Positions 8,654 to 18,487 of a stretch of DNA of 24,676 nt are shown here, one piece after another. A program made the position numbers and the translations under genes. A model generated the notes under the pieces. The model was not told the origin of the DNA and ran no database searches. It saw only the letters and a program-made list of their open reading frames with translations. The stretch lies in the NCBI RefSeq assembly GCF_004359215.1, contig NC_090617.1:4923238-4947913 (forward strand). The letters run 5' to 3'. Every line of letters starts with the position of its first letter. Positions within the stretch are counted from its first letter, which is position 1. This DNA is from Bremia lactucae. Its lineage: Eukaryota; Oomycota; Peronosporomycetes; Peronosporales; Peronosporaceae.

Positions 8654-10540
8654 CTACTTCAAAATGCGATGGATTGCGTGTTGTGGTCGTAGAAAGTCTC
8701 CCGAGGGAGTCACCGGCCGACGACGACTGCGGATGTCCGCAGGATTGAAGACATGGGCTTCAGGGAGAGTGTCAAGGTGGTCATGGATCACCCACCCTTC
8801 GGCGGTATACTGGGGCGTCTTCGAATACCTCTCGCAGTCGCTTGAGTTTGTCATCTTTGATGGTATTGCTGCTACTGCTGCTGCCGCTGCACGAGGATGT
8901 TTAAAAAGCCACCAATGTTGATCGAAGTCTTTTAAGGCGAGGGGAGTCACGGCTGATCGAAATGCGTGATTGCAAGAGTGCCCAAAGTTGAAGGTGAATA
9001 GTCCTTGACAGTCACCATCCACTCCCTATCTTTAGATTGCAGGAAGGCCGATTTCAAACCTGCTATCGATACTTTGCCCGTGACTGCAGAAAAAGTTGGT
9101 CCAAATCTCAAGTCTGCCTTCGAGCGCTCAACGGCGGTTTGAAGTCGGATGACAGCAAGCTGCCCTTCGCAGGCGAGCTGGCAAGCTATGTCAATTGTCA
9201 ACAAGTCGCCCGTTGACACAGCAAGCGATTTCTTGATAGCAGCATGAGCGCTTGCGACTCTTGAGGTAGAAGAGTGCCCAAAATGCAGCTTGTCTCGCAA
9301 GAAAGCAGCCACAAATCGGTCCTTGTAGCGCAGCTATGTCTCTTCAAGGTAGATCACGACGTGGTGCGGGAAACTCGTGCGCATTTTCCAGGCTCTCGTT
9401 CTCGTCTGGTGTTGATGACAGCACAAGAAGGTTCCATTGATGCAGAAAAGTTTCGAAGGCATCAACCCTGTCGAGCGATCCGTTTTCTTTGCCAATATGT
9501 TCTTTGATATGTGCCATCGGCAAAGCAGAAAGTTTGCATACGGAAAGAAAGTCTCAAGAGCATTCATCAAGGCCAGTTCCCGATCCGTCACAAAAGTTGT
9601 TGGTGTGACAAAGAATGTTTTAAGTACCTGCTCTACCAATTGTATTGCCCACATGTAGTTTTCCTCCCTCTTCGCGGCCATAAAGCAGTATGCGAACGTG
9701 AATGTTTGAGCAGTGAAGGTAACCCCTACAATATGCAGCAAGGGCAAGCCAAACTGATAAGATTTCCAGGTTGAGTCAACCAACCATACCTTGGCGGCCG
9801 AAAAGTTGCTGCATATTTCTAGGCAGATGTGGCGACTATAAAGAGATGCTTAAGCCGTCTCTCTGCATCAAACTGAGTATAATATGGCGCTTTTGTGCTA
9901 CTTTCAAGGCTGTAAAGTAATGCCTGGAGAGAAGAACGACCGCCAAGGATACGCGAGCGCTCTGCCTGTTTGAGATTGTACACGTGCCGAGGCGTAATCG
10001 TGACACCCTTCCTTTGCAGGATGCTAACAATTCGCGTGGGTTTGAGCCCGGCGAGAGGGAGCTGAATGAACTCTTGTTGCTGATCTTCGTTCACGGCACG
10101 ATTTCTGGGATGTGCAGAAAGGTCGGAGAAAGGCTCGTGGTTGTGAACATTGACTGTTACTTCCACTGTCCAGACTGTCCTTTCCTGCGTCTATTTCATT
10201 ACCTTTCTCCTGGCGTTGAGGCAAGAGAAGGCACACCCATTGCTACGGATTGCAGTGACACGCTTACGCTGAACACTAGGTACCAATTGTTTTTCCTTCC
10301 CCGCGTTAGAGCATTTCAGAACAACAGCTTTATGTCACCGTCTTCCCTATTCCCTGTACTTCGCTTTGTTTTAATGGATAGAACAAAGCCCTCTTCCTTC
10401 ATACACGCGTCGACAGCTGCGCGAGCATCATCAAAATTGGTAAGTACGCGCTCTTTGATTGATTCTAATTGAAGAGTTTGGGATGAATTTGAAGATGGAA
10501 ATCTTGAAGAGTATATAATAAAACCATTGTGACCAGTCAA
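8654..10540 (-). pseudogene. Decayed MULE-type transposase with FAR1-like DNA-binding N-terminus
   Basis: Four minus-strand blocks are in order. (1) 10316-10540 has 'FDDARAAVDACMKEEGFVLS', the start of a FAR1-type DNA-binding domain. (2) About 10166-10300 has 'GCAF' then 'VWTVEVTVNVHNHEP', the C..H-x-H end of that zinc-binding domain; 9819-10166 continues into a helical linker. (3) 9334-9783 is the MULE catalytic core: 'VDSTWKSYQFGLPLLHIVG' (first Asp codon 9775-9777), 'FVTDRELALMNAL' (second Asp 9583-9585) and 'CRWHISKN'. (4) 8947-9312 and 8654-9022 are the C-terminal part ('RVASAHAAIKKSLAVSTGDL'). Stops in block 2 and frame changes between blocks make it inactive. MULE transposases use a DDE core to cut and paste DNA. 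No terminal inverted repeats were found. Confidence 0.82.
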
Positions 10541-10567
10541 AGAGACCTACAGGGTTCTAAAAGCTAG

Positions 10568-10604
10568 GGCGCTCAATAGCGAAAAGTGAGCGCTCACTAG
10601 CGCC
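10568..10604. repeat. Nested palindromic block near the 5' end of the MULE remnant
   Basis: The core at 10585-10598, AGTGAGCGCTCACT, is a perfect 14-bp palindrome. Outer arms GGCGCT (10568-10573) and AGCGCC (10599-10604) also pair. Read another way, there are two direct copies of GCGCTCA(A/C)TAGCG. It lies 28 bp upstream of the first readable MULE codon, so a transposase-binding or terminal role is possible but unproven. Confidence 0.6.
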
Positions 10605-12766
10605 TCCCATAATTAAGCATTAATTACCATTAGCAAGAAAAAATTACGTAGTGCTGATGTGATTTGTCAACCCGTCATTATTTGTGAGTACTGTGTGGCC
10701 CGCCCGCGATTACCGCCATTCAAACGGACTTTAACCTCGATCAGAAGCTATATTCTCATTTAAAATAAAAGTACTCATATTATCTTGTTTGAATTTTGTC
10801 GCGTTCTTTCGCTTTAAGGAATGTGCTCGTTCGACATACCATGGTAGCCTCTGTTATAAGCATTTGCCACAAATGAATTAGGACATCAGAGGAGGGGCAA
10901 TAAATATTTTTGTTTAGCGGACATGGCCATGTCGGCCGCTTTATAAAGTGTGTAACGGGCTACTGTTGTCCTAATCTTACACCGTCACCGTTCAGTATAC
11001 TTTGTGTACGTAAGGGGTTGGTCAGTTACTTATGTGAAGTGATTAGACCCCCCCCTGCGTATGCGATGCACATAGGTGCATTCACATTAGGAAGGATGAC
11101 GCCTAGCGTTATCCGTAACGTGAGGTATCTAGAAAGATACGCTCGCAATACATATCAATATTATCTACAGAGATGATATTCTATGATTAATAAATATAGG
11201 TATTTACATTGAATACGATTAAATATAAATTAGTCTGAAAACTACTTCCTAGAACGCAAGTGCGCACGTGGAGCCGGATTACCGCTCCCGCGACGTCACT
11301 TAGTTTACGGCTTATAGTTCGTTGGGTGAGGTCGCTAAGGTGCCAGCCACAACTACCTCACGGACCACGAGAGTATACGGTCTAATCGCCTCCTCGCTGT
11401 GCTAGGGTGTATGTTTAAGTAGAGCGTGGCCGCATTAAGACGTGCCCGCCTACAACGTGAGGCTTGAAAAGATGACCTTCGGGATTTTGATTGAGTTTTT
11501 GTTTCCTTGATTTTAAATACCCGAGTCAAATAACAAAAATAAGAAGTGTGTTACATGTAAGTTTGTATTTCTTGACCTTCTTAGTAAGCATCCACAAGAC
11601 CGAATTGTCATGCATCGAGTGTAGGGTTATCCATATATTCAAGTTGTATCGGAGACCACATGTAATGGGCGATCTGCTTTAAAATTATACGCTACGCTTC
11701 CTGAGGCGTGCTTAACATCCGCCCGTGTGCATTGTACCGCGTTTGACACTACTTCTCATTTAATTTTCTAATATAGATAAATTTAACCAATTCTAAAGAC
11801 GGATTATACATGTTCAGTGTTGCCGACTTCCGAGTTTATGCGAGACCTTTTAGTTTCTTTGGCCTTTTTATCTTATGCAGGACACGTAGAAAAAAATGAC
11901 TTGTGTAAATTCCTCTTGTTGAAACGGCTTTAGTTTCCGGAAAAAACAGAGAAAAATAAGCTATGTAATCATAGGATAATTGTTCTGACTTGTGTATATA
12001 CCAAATGATACGAATAAGAGCGCAAAGCAAAAAAAGCCTTTTTATCTTGGATTTCGTCGAATTCCTTTGTAGTCTCCGTGTATCAAAGTTGGATTTTTCT
12101 ACGCATTTGCCTTGCAATTGAGCAATTAATCTTGTTGACGCACACAGCTGCTGTTGGACAGGCAAGCTTGGGCATTATTTCGCCCATAACTGTTATTAGA
12201 AGATAAAATTCTTACAATACCGGCAATAGAGAGCTTACATTTTTTGGATGGAATTAATTAAGCTTTTTTTAGCACATGTAAACTCACACACCTCATCATA
12301 GCTGAATCAATTCATATCCACTAAGAAGCATCTGGATCAGCTCTTCTACATCCATTAAGAGGTTTTAAGCTCTTTACAATGAAAAGATCAGCGCGTATTC
12401 AACAATACGTGTGTTTGATAAGCTAAATGATTAGAAAAGTCATTCGATTAATTTTGCTGCTCATTACAAAAGTCCTTCACAAGCCAGTCTACCAAACTGC
12501 ACGGCACATCGGCAAATATTTTGTAGGATGCTTGAGCGATTCTGTTTAACACTGGACTATGTTTTGAACCTGATGATTCTATTAAAAAAGCAGTTTGTTC
12601 ACAACATTTCTTGATAACATGTGATAAGCACGTAGAAGTAAAAATCGGTGTCTCTCCTTTTCTACCAATCGCAGCCCTCGTCCGGTGTAGTCAATCGTTG
12701 GTCTCAAATTGGGCATTTTAACACTTGTAGTGTCCAAAAGTTCGCGTCACCCCAGCAGCGGCACCG
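10605..12766. other. AT-rich intergenic region without credible genes
   Basis: Open frames here are short (at most about 110 residues), lack motifs and lie in AT-rich DNA. One block at 10951-11454 may be a solo LTR. The last few hundred bases must hold the promoter and leader of the 12767 gene. A GCTCATT at 12459-12465 equals the core of the oomycete initiator consensus, but it is about 300 bp from the start codon, so I give it little weight. Confidence 0.6.
10951..11454 (+). repeat. Possible solo LTR
   Basis: It begins TGTAACGGGC, identical at 9 of 10 positions to the start of the verified LTR at 18488 (TGTAACGGGG). A decayed complementary end can be read as GCCCGCCTACA, ending at 11454. 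Flanking 5-mers are AAGTG (10946-10950) and ACGTG (11455-11459), a 4/5 match that could be an eroded target duplication. The interior does not obviously match the 18488 LTR, so it would be another family. The 3' boundary is uncertain. Confidence 0.35.
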
Positions 12767-15033
12767 ATGGCGAATAATGAGCAAAAGACTCCAATGGCTC
12801 AAAAAAGCGCCAATGCTTTGGCGTGCCCCTCCAGTGACACTGCACACGCATTTGCCCCATTGCCATTCGACGAGAGTTTCATGACTTCCACTCGCACGTC
12901 GGAGACGGTCAATTCCAGCACAATCGTGACAAGCACCAAGTCCGCGGCCGATTTTTTTCTCGACCAAATTGCAGCAGTCATGTCTGACGAAAAAAAGCTC
13001 TCAGATGTGCGTATTAACGACCATAAAATTGCCACTTTTAAGTATTTAGATACTGATTCTATGTGCGTCAGTAGAATATCATGGATCTGATTCCGCCAGT
13101 CGAGGCCCCAATGAGCCAAGCCGCCGTGACTCAAGCCATGACGTCTTCGTCCGTGTCCATTGGCATGCCTCTCCAGCCGCCGCCAGATCTCATGCGCGCG
13201 TTGTCTCCACCCACGTCGTTGCTACCGGATTTCGGGGACTTGGCGTCGCTGGCGTTGCTAGGCGATGCAATTACTTCAAATGCCGCGACAATTCCGACTA
13301 CTACGACTGCCTTGAAACGCGATTTATCAATGATGAAGCACGGAACTAATGTCGCATTGCCGCGGAAAGTTGAAACGGTGAGTCAGAGTCTAAAGAAGCC
13401 AAAAAACGAGACAAGTGGCGTGGAAAACGAAAGCCACGCAGCAATGCACGTGCCCTTGTCGACGCGACATTCGAGTTACAGTCCACCAGCATCTGGCGCA
13501 GCAACAGCACGCGAGAAAGGGATGAAAGAACCTCAATCGGGCGACTTGTACGAGTGCGTTATTACGAAGCGAAACGGAGGTCTTGGCTTGACGCTCGCGT
13601 GCGTGGACGACCATGTTCAGATCACAGGCCTCGCGCCAGATACACCAGCGGCAAATAGCGGCATTTGCGTCGGAGATACGCTCGTGGCAGTGTCTGGGTT
13701 GCCCGTGCGTGGACTGCAGTTTTCGACTGTCATTGGTCGTCTCAAATCGACCTCTCGGAACTCGGTCGTGCTAAAACTCCGTCGGAATCCTTGTACGTTT
13801 AAAAGCGCCAAGGATGATGAAAAATTATTGATGGATAGTGGGTTTCTGGTGTTGTGTAGTTCGTCAGAACGCGGGAAACTCGGCCGTGTTTCGTGGAACG
13901 AAGCGACCTGTGCGAGGCGTGATGAAGACGTCGGAGAGCAGCAATAGCGCCAATGTGCTATCACACAAAACAACGGCGTTGGAGTCGCGACTCGGTGGCA
14001 ATGGACTAAACGCATCGGCAGGGAAGAGTTTGCACAATGGGACGCCAAGTGTCGATACGGAGGATCTTCATCGCGTTCATTATCCTACAGGAAGTGGTCG
14101 TGCGTTGTCGTTGAGAGCCGACCCCATGAATTCCACGTATTTTCCAACTGATGCGTCGATACTGACCCTAGGCGCGACAACAGTAGCGTCTTCTAACTTC
14201 ACATCATCGTCGAGTTCTTTTGGGGATTTACAAAGTTGTTGGCGAGCGAATGAAGAGGAAAAAGAGCGGTATTATGCGGAATGTCGCGCTCTTCGTCATG
14301 AGCTTGGAAGAGCTGTGGCAGCTCAACGCATTCAGAAGCGACTGGCCGAGAAATACACGCAACAGCTTCAAAATGTCGTAGATAAGTTCCAAGTACAGAT
14401 TCAAGAATTTGTTTCCTCGTCAAGAAGCGACGACGTTGTAAAGCTGCGTCAACAACTCGTCGAAGCGCATCAGGCACTAGCGAAGCAGCAAACCGAGATG
14501 CTTGTGCTCCAAGAAGCCGAGACACGTCATGCACGACCTGATGCCCAGCGTATCAAAAGGCAGCTCGTGTCGCTGATGCGAAATAGTGTGTTTGAGATGG
14601 ATTGCAAGGCTTTTGTTGCGGCTGCGGATGGTTCCGTGGCTCCAAGGACTTCTTGGAGCTTTGAAGAGCGACTAGATGGGGTTCGACCGAGTGCATTCGC
14701 CTTTCTAACGGGCCAGAAGAACCTGGACGTGTCAGCATGGACACAAGAACAAACGCTCGATATAAAGTCGTGTTCAGAGGTGAGATTGAATTTATTTCAT
14801 AACGTTGACGAGCACGTCGTGACATGCTTGCTTCGTGTTTAATGTAGTTGCTAGGCTGGAACATGCGAGAAGTTGTGGTCCAGGCAGGAGCGAGCTACTC
14901 GGTGAGTGTGACTGATCCTGTTCACTTTAAACTCATGAAAAGTGAGGACCTTCTTGTCGTCTCGTGGACACTACGTGTCAAGGACTGTAGTAAGTCGAGA
15001 ACGAGCACGTCGAGCTCGCGCAATAGTACATAG
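12767..15033 (+). CDS. PDZ domain and coiled-coil protein, four exons (predicted 687 aa)
   Basis: Four plus-strand frames join through three GT-AG introns: exons 12767-13006, 13075-13792, 13860-14779 and 14848-15033. The spliced frame is open to TAG at 15033. Residues 1-235 are Ser/Thr/Pro/Ala-rich and probably disordered. Residues ~238-318 form a PDZ domain ('LYECVITKRNGGLGLTLACV' with the GLGL carboxylate-binding loop, then 'ITGLAPDTPAANSGICVGDT' and 'VVLKLRR'). Residues ~450-542 form a long charged coiled coil ('EEEKERYYAECRALRHELGR'). The last ~125 residues are beta-rich and not recognised. There is no signal peptide or membrane segment. PDZ domains bind protein C-termini, so a cytoplasmic scaffold or adaptor is likely; the partner is unknown. 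The start was chosen for its CACCGATGG context. The gene is convergent with the 15164 gene and shows no decay. Confidence 0.8.
13007..13074 (+). other. Intron 1 of the PDZ gene (68 nt, phase 0)
   Basis: The donor is GTGCGT (fits GTRNGT) and the acceptor is CAGTAG. Removing it joins '...EKKLSD' to 'NIMDLIPP' in frame. Without it, the upstream frame stops 16 codons further on. Confidence 0.75.
13793..13859 (+). other. Intron 2 of the PDZ gene (67 nt, phase 1)
   Basis: The donor is GTACGT (fits GTRNGT) and the acceptor is TGTGTAG. The length of 67 supplies the frame change needed between the PDZ exon and the coiled-coil exon, and the last PDZ strand ends right at the junction. The alternative acceptor at 13867 would not restore frame. 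Confidence 0.78.
14780..14847 (+). other. Intron 3 of the PDZ gene (68 nt, phase 0)
   Basis: The donor is GTGAGA (partial fit to GTRNGT), with a TTGAC branch-like site and an ATGTAG acceptor. It joins 'DIKSCSE' to 'LLGWNMREVVV' in frame. Confidence 0.72.
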
Positions 15034-15163
15034 TATCGAGGACGCAATGCGTTAGAGCCAGAGCCCTCACCAAATAGACGAACAATCTCCCCCCCCCACA
15101 TGAACGTTACGAATCCGATCGCACCACCTTGTTGCGTGCCTTTCTTTCTATTCGCACACTTCA
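15034..15163. other. 130-bp convergent intergenic space
   Basis: This holds the 3' ends of two convergent genes. It contains a run of nine C (15089-15097). The transcripts of the two genes very likely overlap or end within it. Confidence 0.7.
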
Positions 15164-18145
15164 TCAAGACCGACTGTGTGAAATATGGTGAGGTACGAGC
15201 ATTGGAACAGGTGACGGGGGAGACGCCGTCGTGGATAAGAACGGAACGTCCACGACGTGTTCGATCAAGCTTGACATGATGCGCTCGACTGCGTCGTCGT
15301 CCGATAAATTGGCTTCTCTTTGGTTTTGAATCGCGCCTTCCATGAGCAAGACGTAAGCACGGGCAAACTGCTGACGAATGTACTTGTCTCGCGACCCCTT
15401 GAGTACGTGCGCCACGTTGTAGCTCCTTTCAAACGGATCTTCAATACTTAACCGCGTCGTTAAGCGCCACTGACACGTCCGTCGCTTCTCGTCCTTGGTC
15501 ACCGTGCCAGCATCAGGACGACAAATACTCACTACGTCTCGCGTCGCATCAAAGTGCAAGCCATAATACCTAAAAAAGCCCATTAACAATTCGCCGACAG
15601 TCTGCGTATTGCGCGCACAATAGTCACGAAGTAACGTGAGCTTCTCCTTAGGATCGTGGAACGCGAACGGGTCGTAAAAGTACGTCTCAATGCCTTGTGG
15701 ATTCACTGCCGATGCGTTTTGTTCGTCGCTGGGACCGCGGCAAAAGACATTTGGTAATGAGTTGTGCGAGTTTTCTGGCCAAGTTAGCGGCAACGCTTGC
15801 AGCACGGGAAGTACAGGGGGTGTTTGTCGCTGGAGAAAGTGAATGAGCAAGAGCAAATAGCCATACGACGAAAGCGTTCCTTCGGCTGCACAATTCATGC
15901 GTCGCTGCTTGACAAACCGCTTGAGCACGTACGCCAGCATTCGCACACGTGGGTCGGCACTCGCATAGACTCGAAGTAGCGACGTATTGCGCTGTGCTAA
16001 ACGGTTCTCAACGCACAAGTCGCACTCAATCCCTGAAGCACGCGACACAAACATAACGATTGGAATCCGTGCTGTCAACCGCGTCGTGTCGATTGACGTG
16101 AAGAGATCAGGCCGTGCTTCTAATCGCGCAACGACTTCCAAGAGCATGCGTTGCTTGTCGTCGACGCTGGGACTCGCGTCTTTTGGCACGACCAAGCACA
16201 TGTCCATATCACTGTGTTCGCTCCCAAACTCGTTCGCTGACGACCCAAAGACGTCCAAGTCGCACGGAAACGGGAGTTTGGCAATCACTTCGGCATGCAC
16301 TTGATCGTAAATCGACTGGCGCGACGCACGGAAAGCTGTACGGTCAGGGATTAACTTGGTTGCTTCGCGTTCGACCCATCGAGTCAATGCGTGCGTCACG
16401 AAACGAGACGAGTCGTGCCTCAAGTCATCTTTCTCGCAATTCAAACCTGACGGCTCGGACTTTATCGGTGCAAATCCAAAGTGTTTTAACCAGTAGCCAC
16501 AGCGATCTGTTTCGTTGGCAAAGTAGAGGCCACTGACTTGACAGAAGCGTTCTCGCTGCATCCGCGCCATGTCCACGACTTGTTCGTCTGCCACAAGTTC
16601 CATCACGCACTTGTTGGCTTCGATGGCATTAAGCAAGTTGCATAGCGTGCCATGGAACGTCTCGATCGGATGAGGAATCGTCTCGGTTGGTGCAAAGCAC
16701 TGCGCAATGTCAGCAGCAGGACGCGCGAGTAAGCCGAGACACACGTGGACGACATCTCCTAGCAACGCATGGCCGTGGAGAAAGACCGTCTCGACTTGAT
16801 CCACAAGACGCATGAGCGCAAGGAGCGCACTCAATACAACGCCTGCATTGCCTTCATTGATCCCTTGTTTCAACTTGTCATGCGTCGCGCGTAACGTGTC
16901 AATAAAGTGGCTATACTCGAGGCAGACTTTCAGTTTATTACTCCGCGCAATCGTAGCGTTTGAATACACCACTTTACTCGATTGGTCGTCACTTGCTTGG
17001 TTTGGTCGCTTGGGAGTCGTCCCGTGACTGCTTTTGTCTTCAAACACGCGAAACTCAAACTCTCCTGGCGATCGAGGCGCTCGGAACGTAATGCGCGTAT
17101 TCAAGCAGCGATAACTCCGATGGAGTTTGTTCTCAAAGAGCACTTGTTTTACGAAAATAGGCTTTTCATTCGTCGGATGGCCGAGACGAAAGAGACCGAC
17201 GAGCAACACGCGTCGACCGTGACATTCTTCAGCCAAGAGCGCGACTTGGACTTTAATGTTGTCATTGGGCTTCGTCACTTCCGGAGAAACGACGATGGCA
17301 TTGCTTTGCAAGGAATTATTTTTTTCGTGATACAGTTGCGAAGAGTGGCTAGGAGACGAGTGAGTTCGTAACGGAGTCGAGCTTCTGGACTGGGATCTCC
17401 GAGTCGGAGACATGGACGGAGCCAATTGATGCCGATTCAATACAGTGCTTGGTGACTCGGTTGATGGCTTTGAAAGTTGCTTGACCTGTCGATTTAAAAC
17501 ATGCGACGTTTGAAGATTCGACGAGTGTCGTTCAGAAGATTGAGCGTGACGGGATTGGTCGCAAGGTTCAGGCTTGGGATGCTGATACAAAGCAGCCATT
17601 TGGGCATTCATTTGGTCCCGTAACGACGCAGTTGAGACATTTGGGTCGCTCCAAGCTTCGGTACCTTTAAAGACTCGACGCTCGTTATTGCTGCCGAGGT
17701 TGAGATGGAGCATTGATTCTGAGAGGTTATGGGGTTGGCTGTCCGGAATAGTGTGTCCCATGAAAGGTCCAAACGAGTTGAGACGACTCGTGTCGTGCTG
17801 GTTAAGGGCCACGCCCCCTAATGATGCGAGAGAACTTGCGGAGGACCCTATTCGAAGCTCTTGCTGCTGGTGAATCTGTTGCTGTTGTTGTAGATGATAA
17901 AAAGCTCTTCCAATATCGTTAAACTCGAGCGAAGAAGGAGGAAGTGGCGGCGCCAAGGACAGCAGTGGCGGCTGTAAGTCCATTGTGTTGCCAAAAGGTG
18001 GTGGCGCCAAGCCCAAGCCCAAGCTGCCACTTCCGCTGAAGAAGGCATCGTGGCTGAAGGTCCCGAAAATTGGAATGTTTGCGGTGTCGTCGTTGTTGGG
18101 CTTGGGGGAGTGGGGAGGTTCAGGCCATGTCGCCATTTTGCGCAA
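15164..18145 (-). CDS. Non-canonical poly(A) polymerase / terminal uridylyltransferase (Cid1/GLD-2 type), 993 aa
   Basis: Adds nucleotides to RNA 3' ends. Residues 634-648 hold the polymerase-beta nucleotidyltransferase signature GSSANEFGSEHSDMD, with metal-binding Asp646 and Asp648; Asp709 in 'SGIECDL' is the third. Residues ~723-790 ('LLRVYASADPRVRMLAYVLK', 'LSSYGYLLLLIHFLQ') form the helical central domain. Residues ~822-917 form the PAP-associated domain ('TVGELLMGFFRYYGLHF', 'IEDPFERSYNVAHVL'). Upstream lie a disordered, Ser/Pro/Gln-rich region (1-290, with a Gln run at 86-95), a beta-rich segment (~297-410) and a helical segment (411-560). There is no RNA recognition motif or His at a diagnostic place, so UTP versus ATP preference cannot be told. 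The frame is a single intact exon. The second Met (codon 4, 18134-18136, context CAAAATGG) is an equally good start. Confidence 0.92.
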   Translation of the reverse strand: MRKMATWPEPPHSPKPNNDDTANIPIFGTFSHDAFFSGSGSLGLGLAPPPFGNTMDLQPPLLSLAPPLPPSSLEFNDIGRAFYHLQQQQQIHQQQELRIGSSASSLASLGGVALNQHDTSRLNSFGPFMGHTIPDSQPHNLSESMLHLNLGSNNERRVFKGTEAWSDPNVSTASLRDQMNAQMAALYQHPKPEPCDQSRHAQSSERHSSNLQTSHVLNRQVKQLSKPSTESPSTVLNRHQLAPSMSPTRRSQSRSSTPLRTHSSPSHSSQLYHEKNNSLQSNAIVVSPEVTKPNDNIKVQVALLAEECHGRRVLLVGLFRLGHPTNEKPIFVKQVLFENKLHRSYRCLNTRITFRAPRSPGEFEFRVFEDKSSHGTTPKRPNQASDDQSSKVVYSNATIARSNKLKVCLEYSHFIDTLRATHDKLKQGINEGNAGVVLSALLALMRLVDQVETVFLHGHALLGDVVHVCLGLLARPAADIAQCFAPTETIPHPIETFHGTLCNLLNAIEANKCVMELVADEQVVDMARMQRERFCQVSGLYFANETDRCGYWLKHFGFAPIKSEPSGLNCEKDDLRHDSSRFVTHALTRWVEREATKLIPDRTAFRASRQSIYDQVHAEVIAKLPFPCDLDVFGSSANEFGSEHSDMDMCLVVPKDASPSVDDKQRMLLEVVARLEARPDLFTSIDTTRLTARIPIVMFVSRASGIECDLCVENRLAQRNTSLLRVYASADPRVRMLAYVLKRFVKQRRMNCAAEGTLSSYGYLLLLIHFLQRQTPPVLPVLQALPLTWPENSHNSLPNVFCRGPSDEQNASAVNPQGIETYFYDPFAFHDPKEKLTLLRDYCARNTQTVGELLMGFFRYYGLHFDATRDVVSICRPDAGTVTKDEKRRTCQWRLTTRLSIEDPFERSYNVAHVLKGSRDKYIRQQFARAYVLLMEGAIQNQREANLSDDDAVERIMSSLIEHVVDVPFLSTTASPPSPVPMLVPHHISHSRS

Positions 18146-18487
18146 TTAACAGGACGTCGACTCTTGGGATATGTTTCTTTTCATTAAGGGGGTAAGTGGT
18201 GTAATGTACTCCAAATGTTGGTGCTGCACGTGTAAAAGCGCATTTAATAAATATTCTTAGTGTCCACATGCACACGAAAAAAGTGCGGACACCAATACGG
18301 TAGAGATGGTTCCCACGATACTGTGCGGCATGGGCGAGCGCGTGAAGAAGATGGAACTGTTGCAGGGCGAGGATTGCTGAAGACGAGCGCATGCGAGGCG
18401 CTTGGCGTGTTGACATCGGCATGTTCAGCTCAATGCTCGGTGCTAGCGTCGTGGGAAAATACATCAAGACGCTCTCGACTGGCCAGG
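18146..18487. other. Upstream region of the transferase gene, cut by the LTR
   Basis: About 340 bp before the LTR begins. It must hold the promoter and leader of the minus-strand transferase gene. The half nearest the LTR (18306-18487) looks coding-like on the plus strand: 'MVPTILCGMGERVKKMELLQ' from 18306 to a stop at 18378-18380, then in another frame 'ERMRGAWRVDIGMFSSMLGA' and on to the LTR edge. This may be the start of a divergent gene interrupted by the retrotransposon. No homology is recognised. Confidence 0.35.

Noticed and set aside
10910..11176. 88-residue plus-strand frame
   Set aside because: It starts within the candidate solo LTR border region and has no protein-like pattern; better explained as repeat DNA.
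11836..12165. 109-residue minus-strand frame
   Set aside because: AT-rich DNA, no motif, composition rich in Lys/Arg/Phe typical of chance frames, no supporting context.
13838..13867. Alternative 30-nt intron (GTGGGT...CGTCAG) in the PDZ gene
   Set aside because: Too short, and its length is divisible by three, so it cannot provide the frame change needed; 13793-13859 does.
13617..14048. 143-residue minus-strand frame
   Set aside because: Antisense to the PDZ and coiled-coil exons; Cys/Ser/Arg-rich shadow composition.
15089..15097. Nine-C run, and similar G/C runs at 331-337 and 22645-22653
   Set aside because: Isolated homopolymers; they may cause sequencing or replication frameshifts but show no wider pattern.
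16114..16536. 140-residue plus-strand frame
   Set aside because: Antisense to the catalytic part of the transferase gene, whose motifs are unmistakable.
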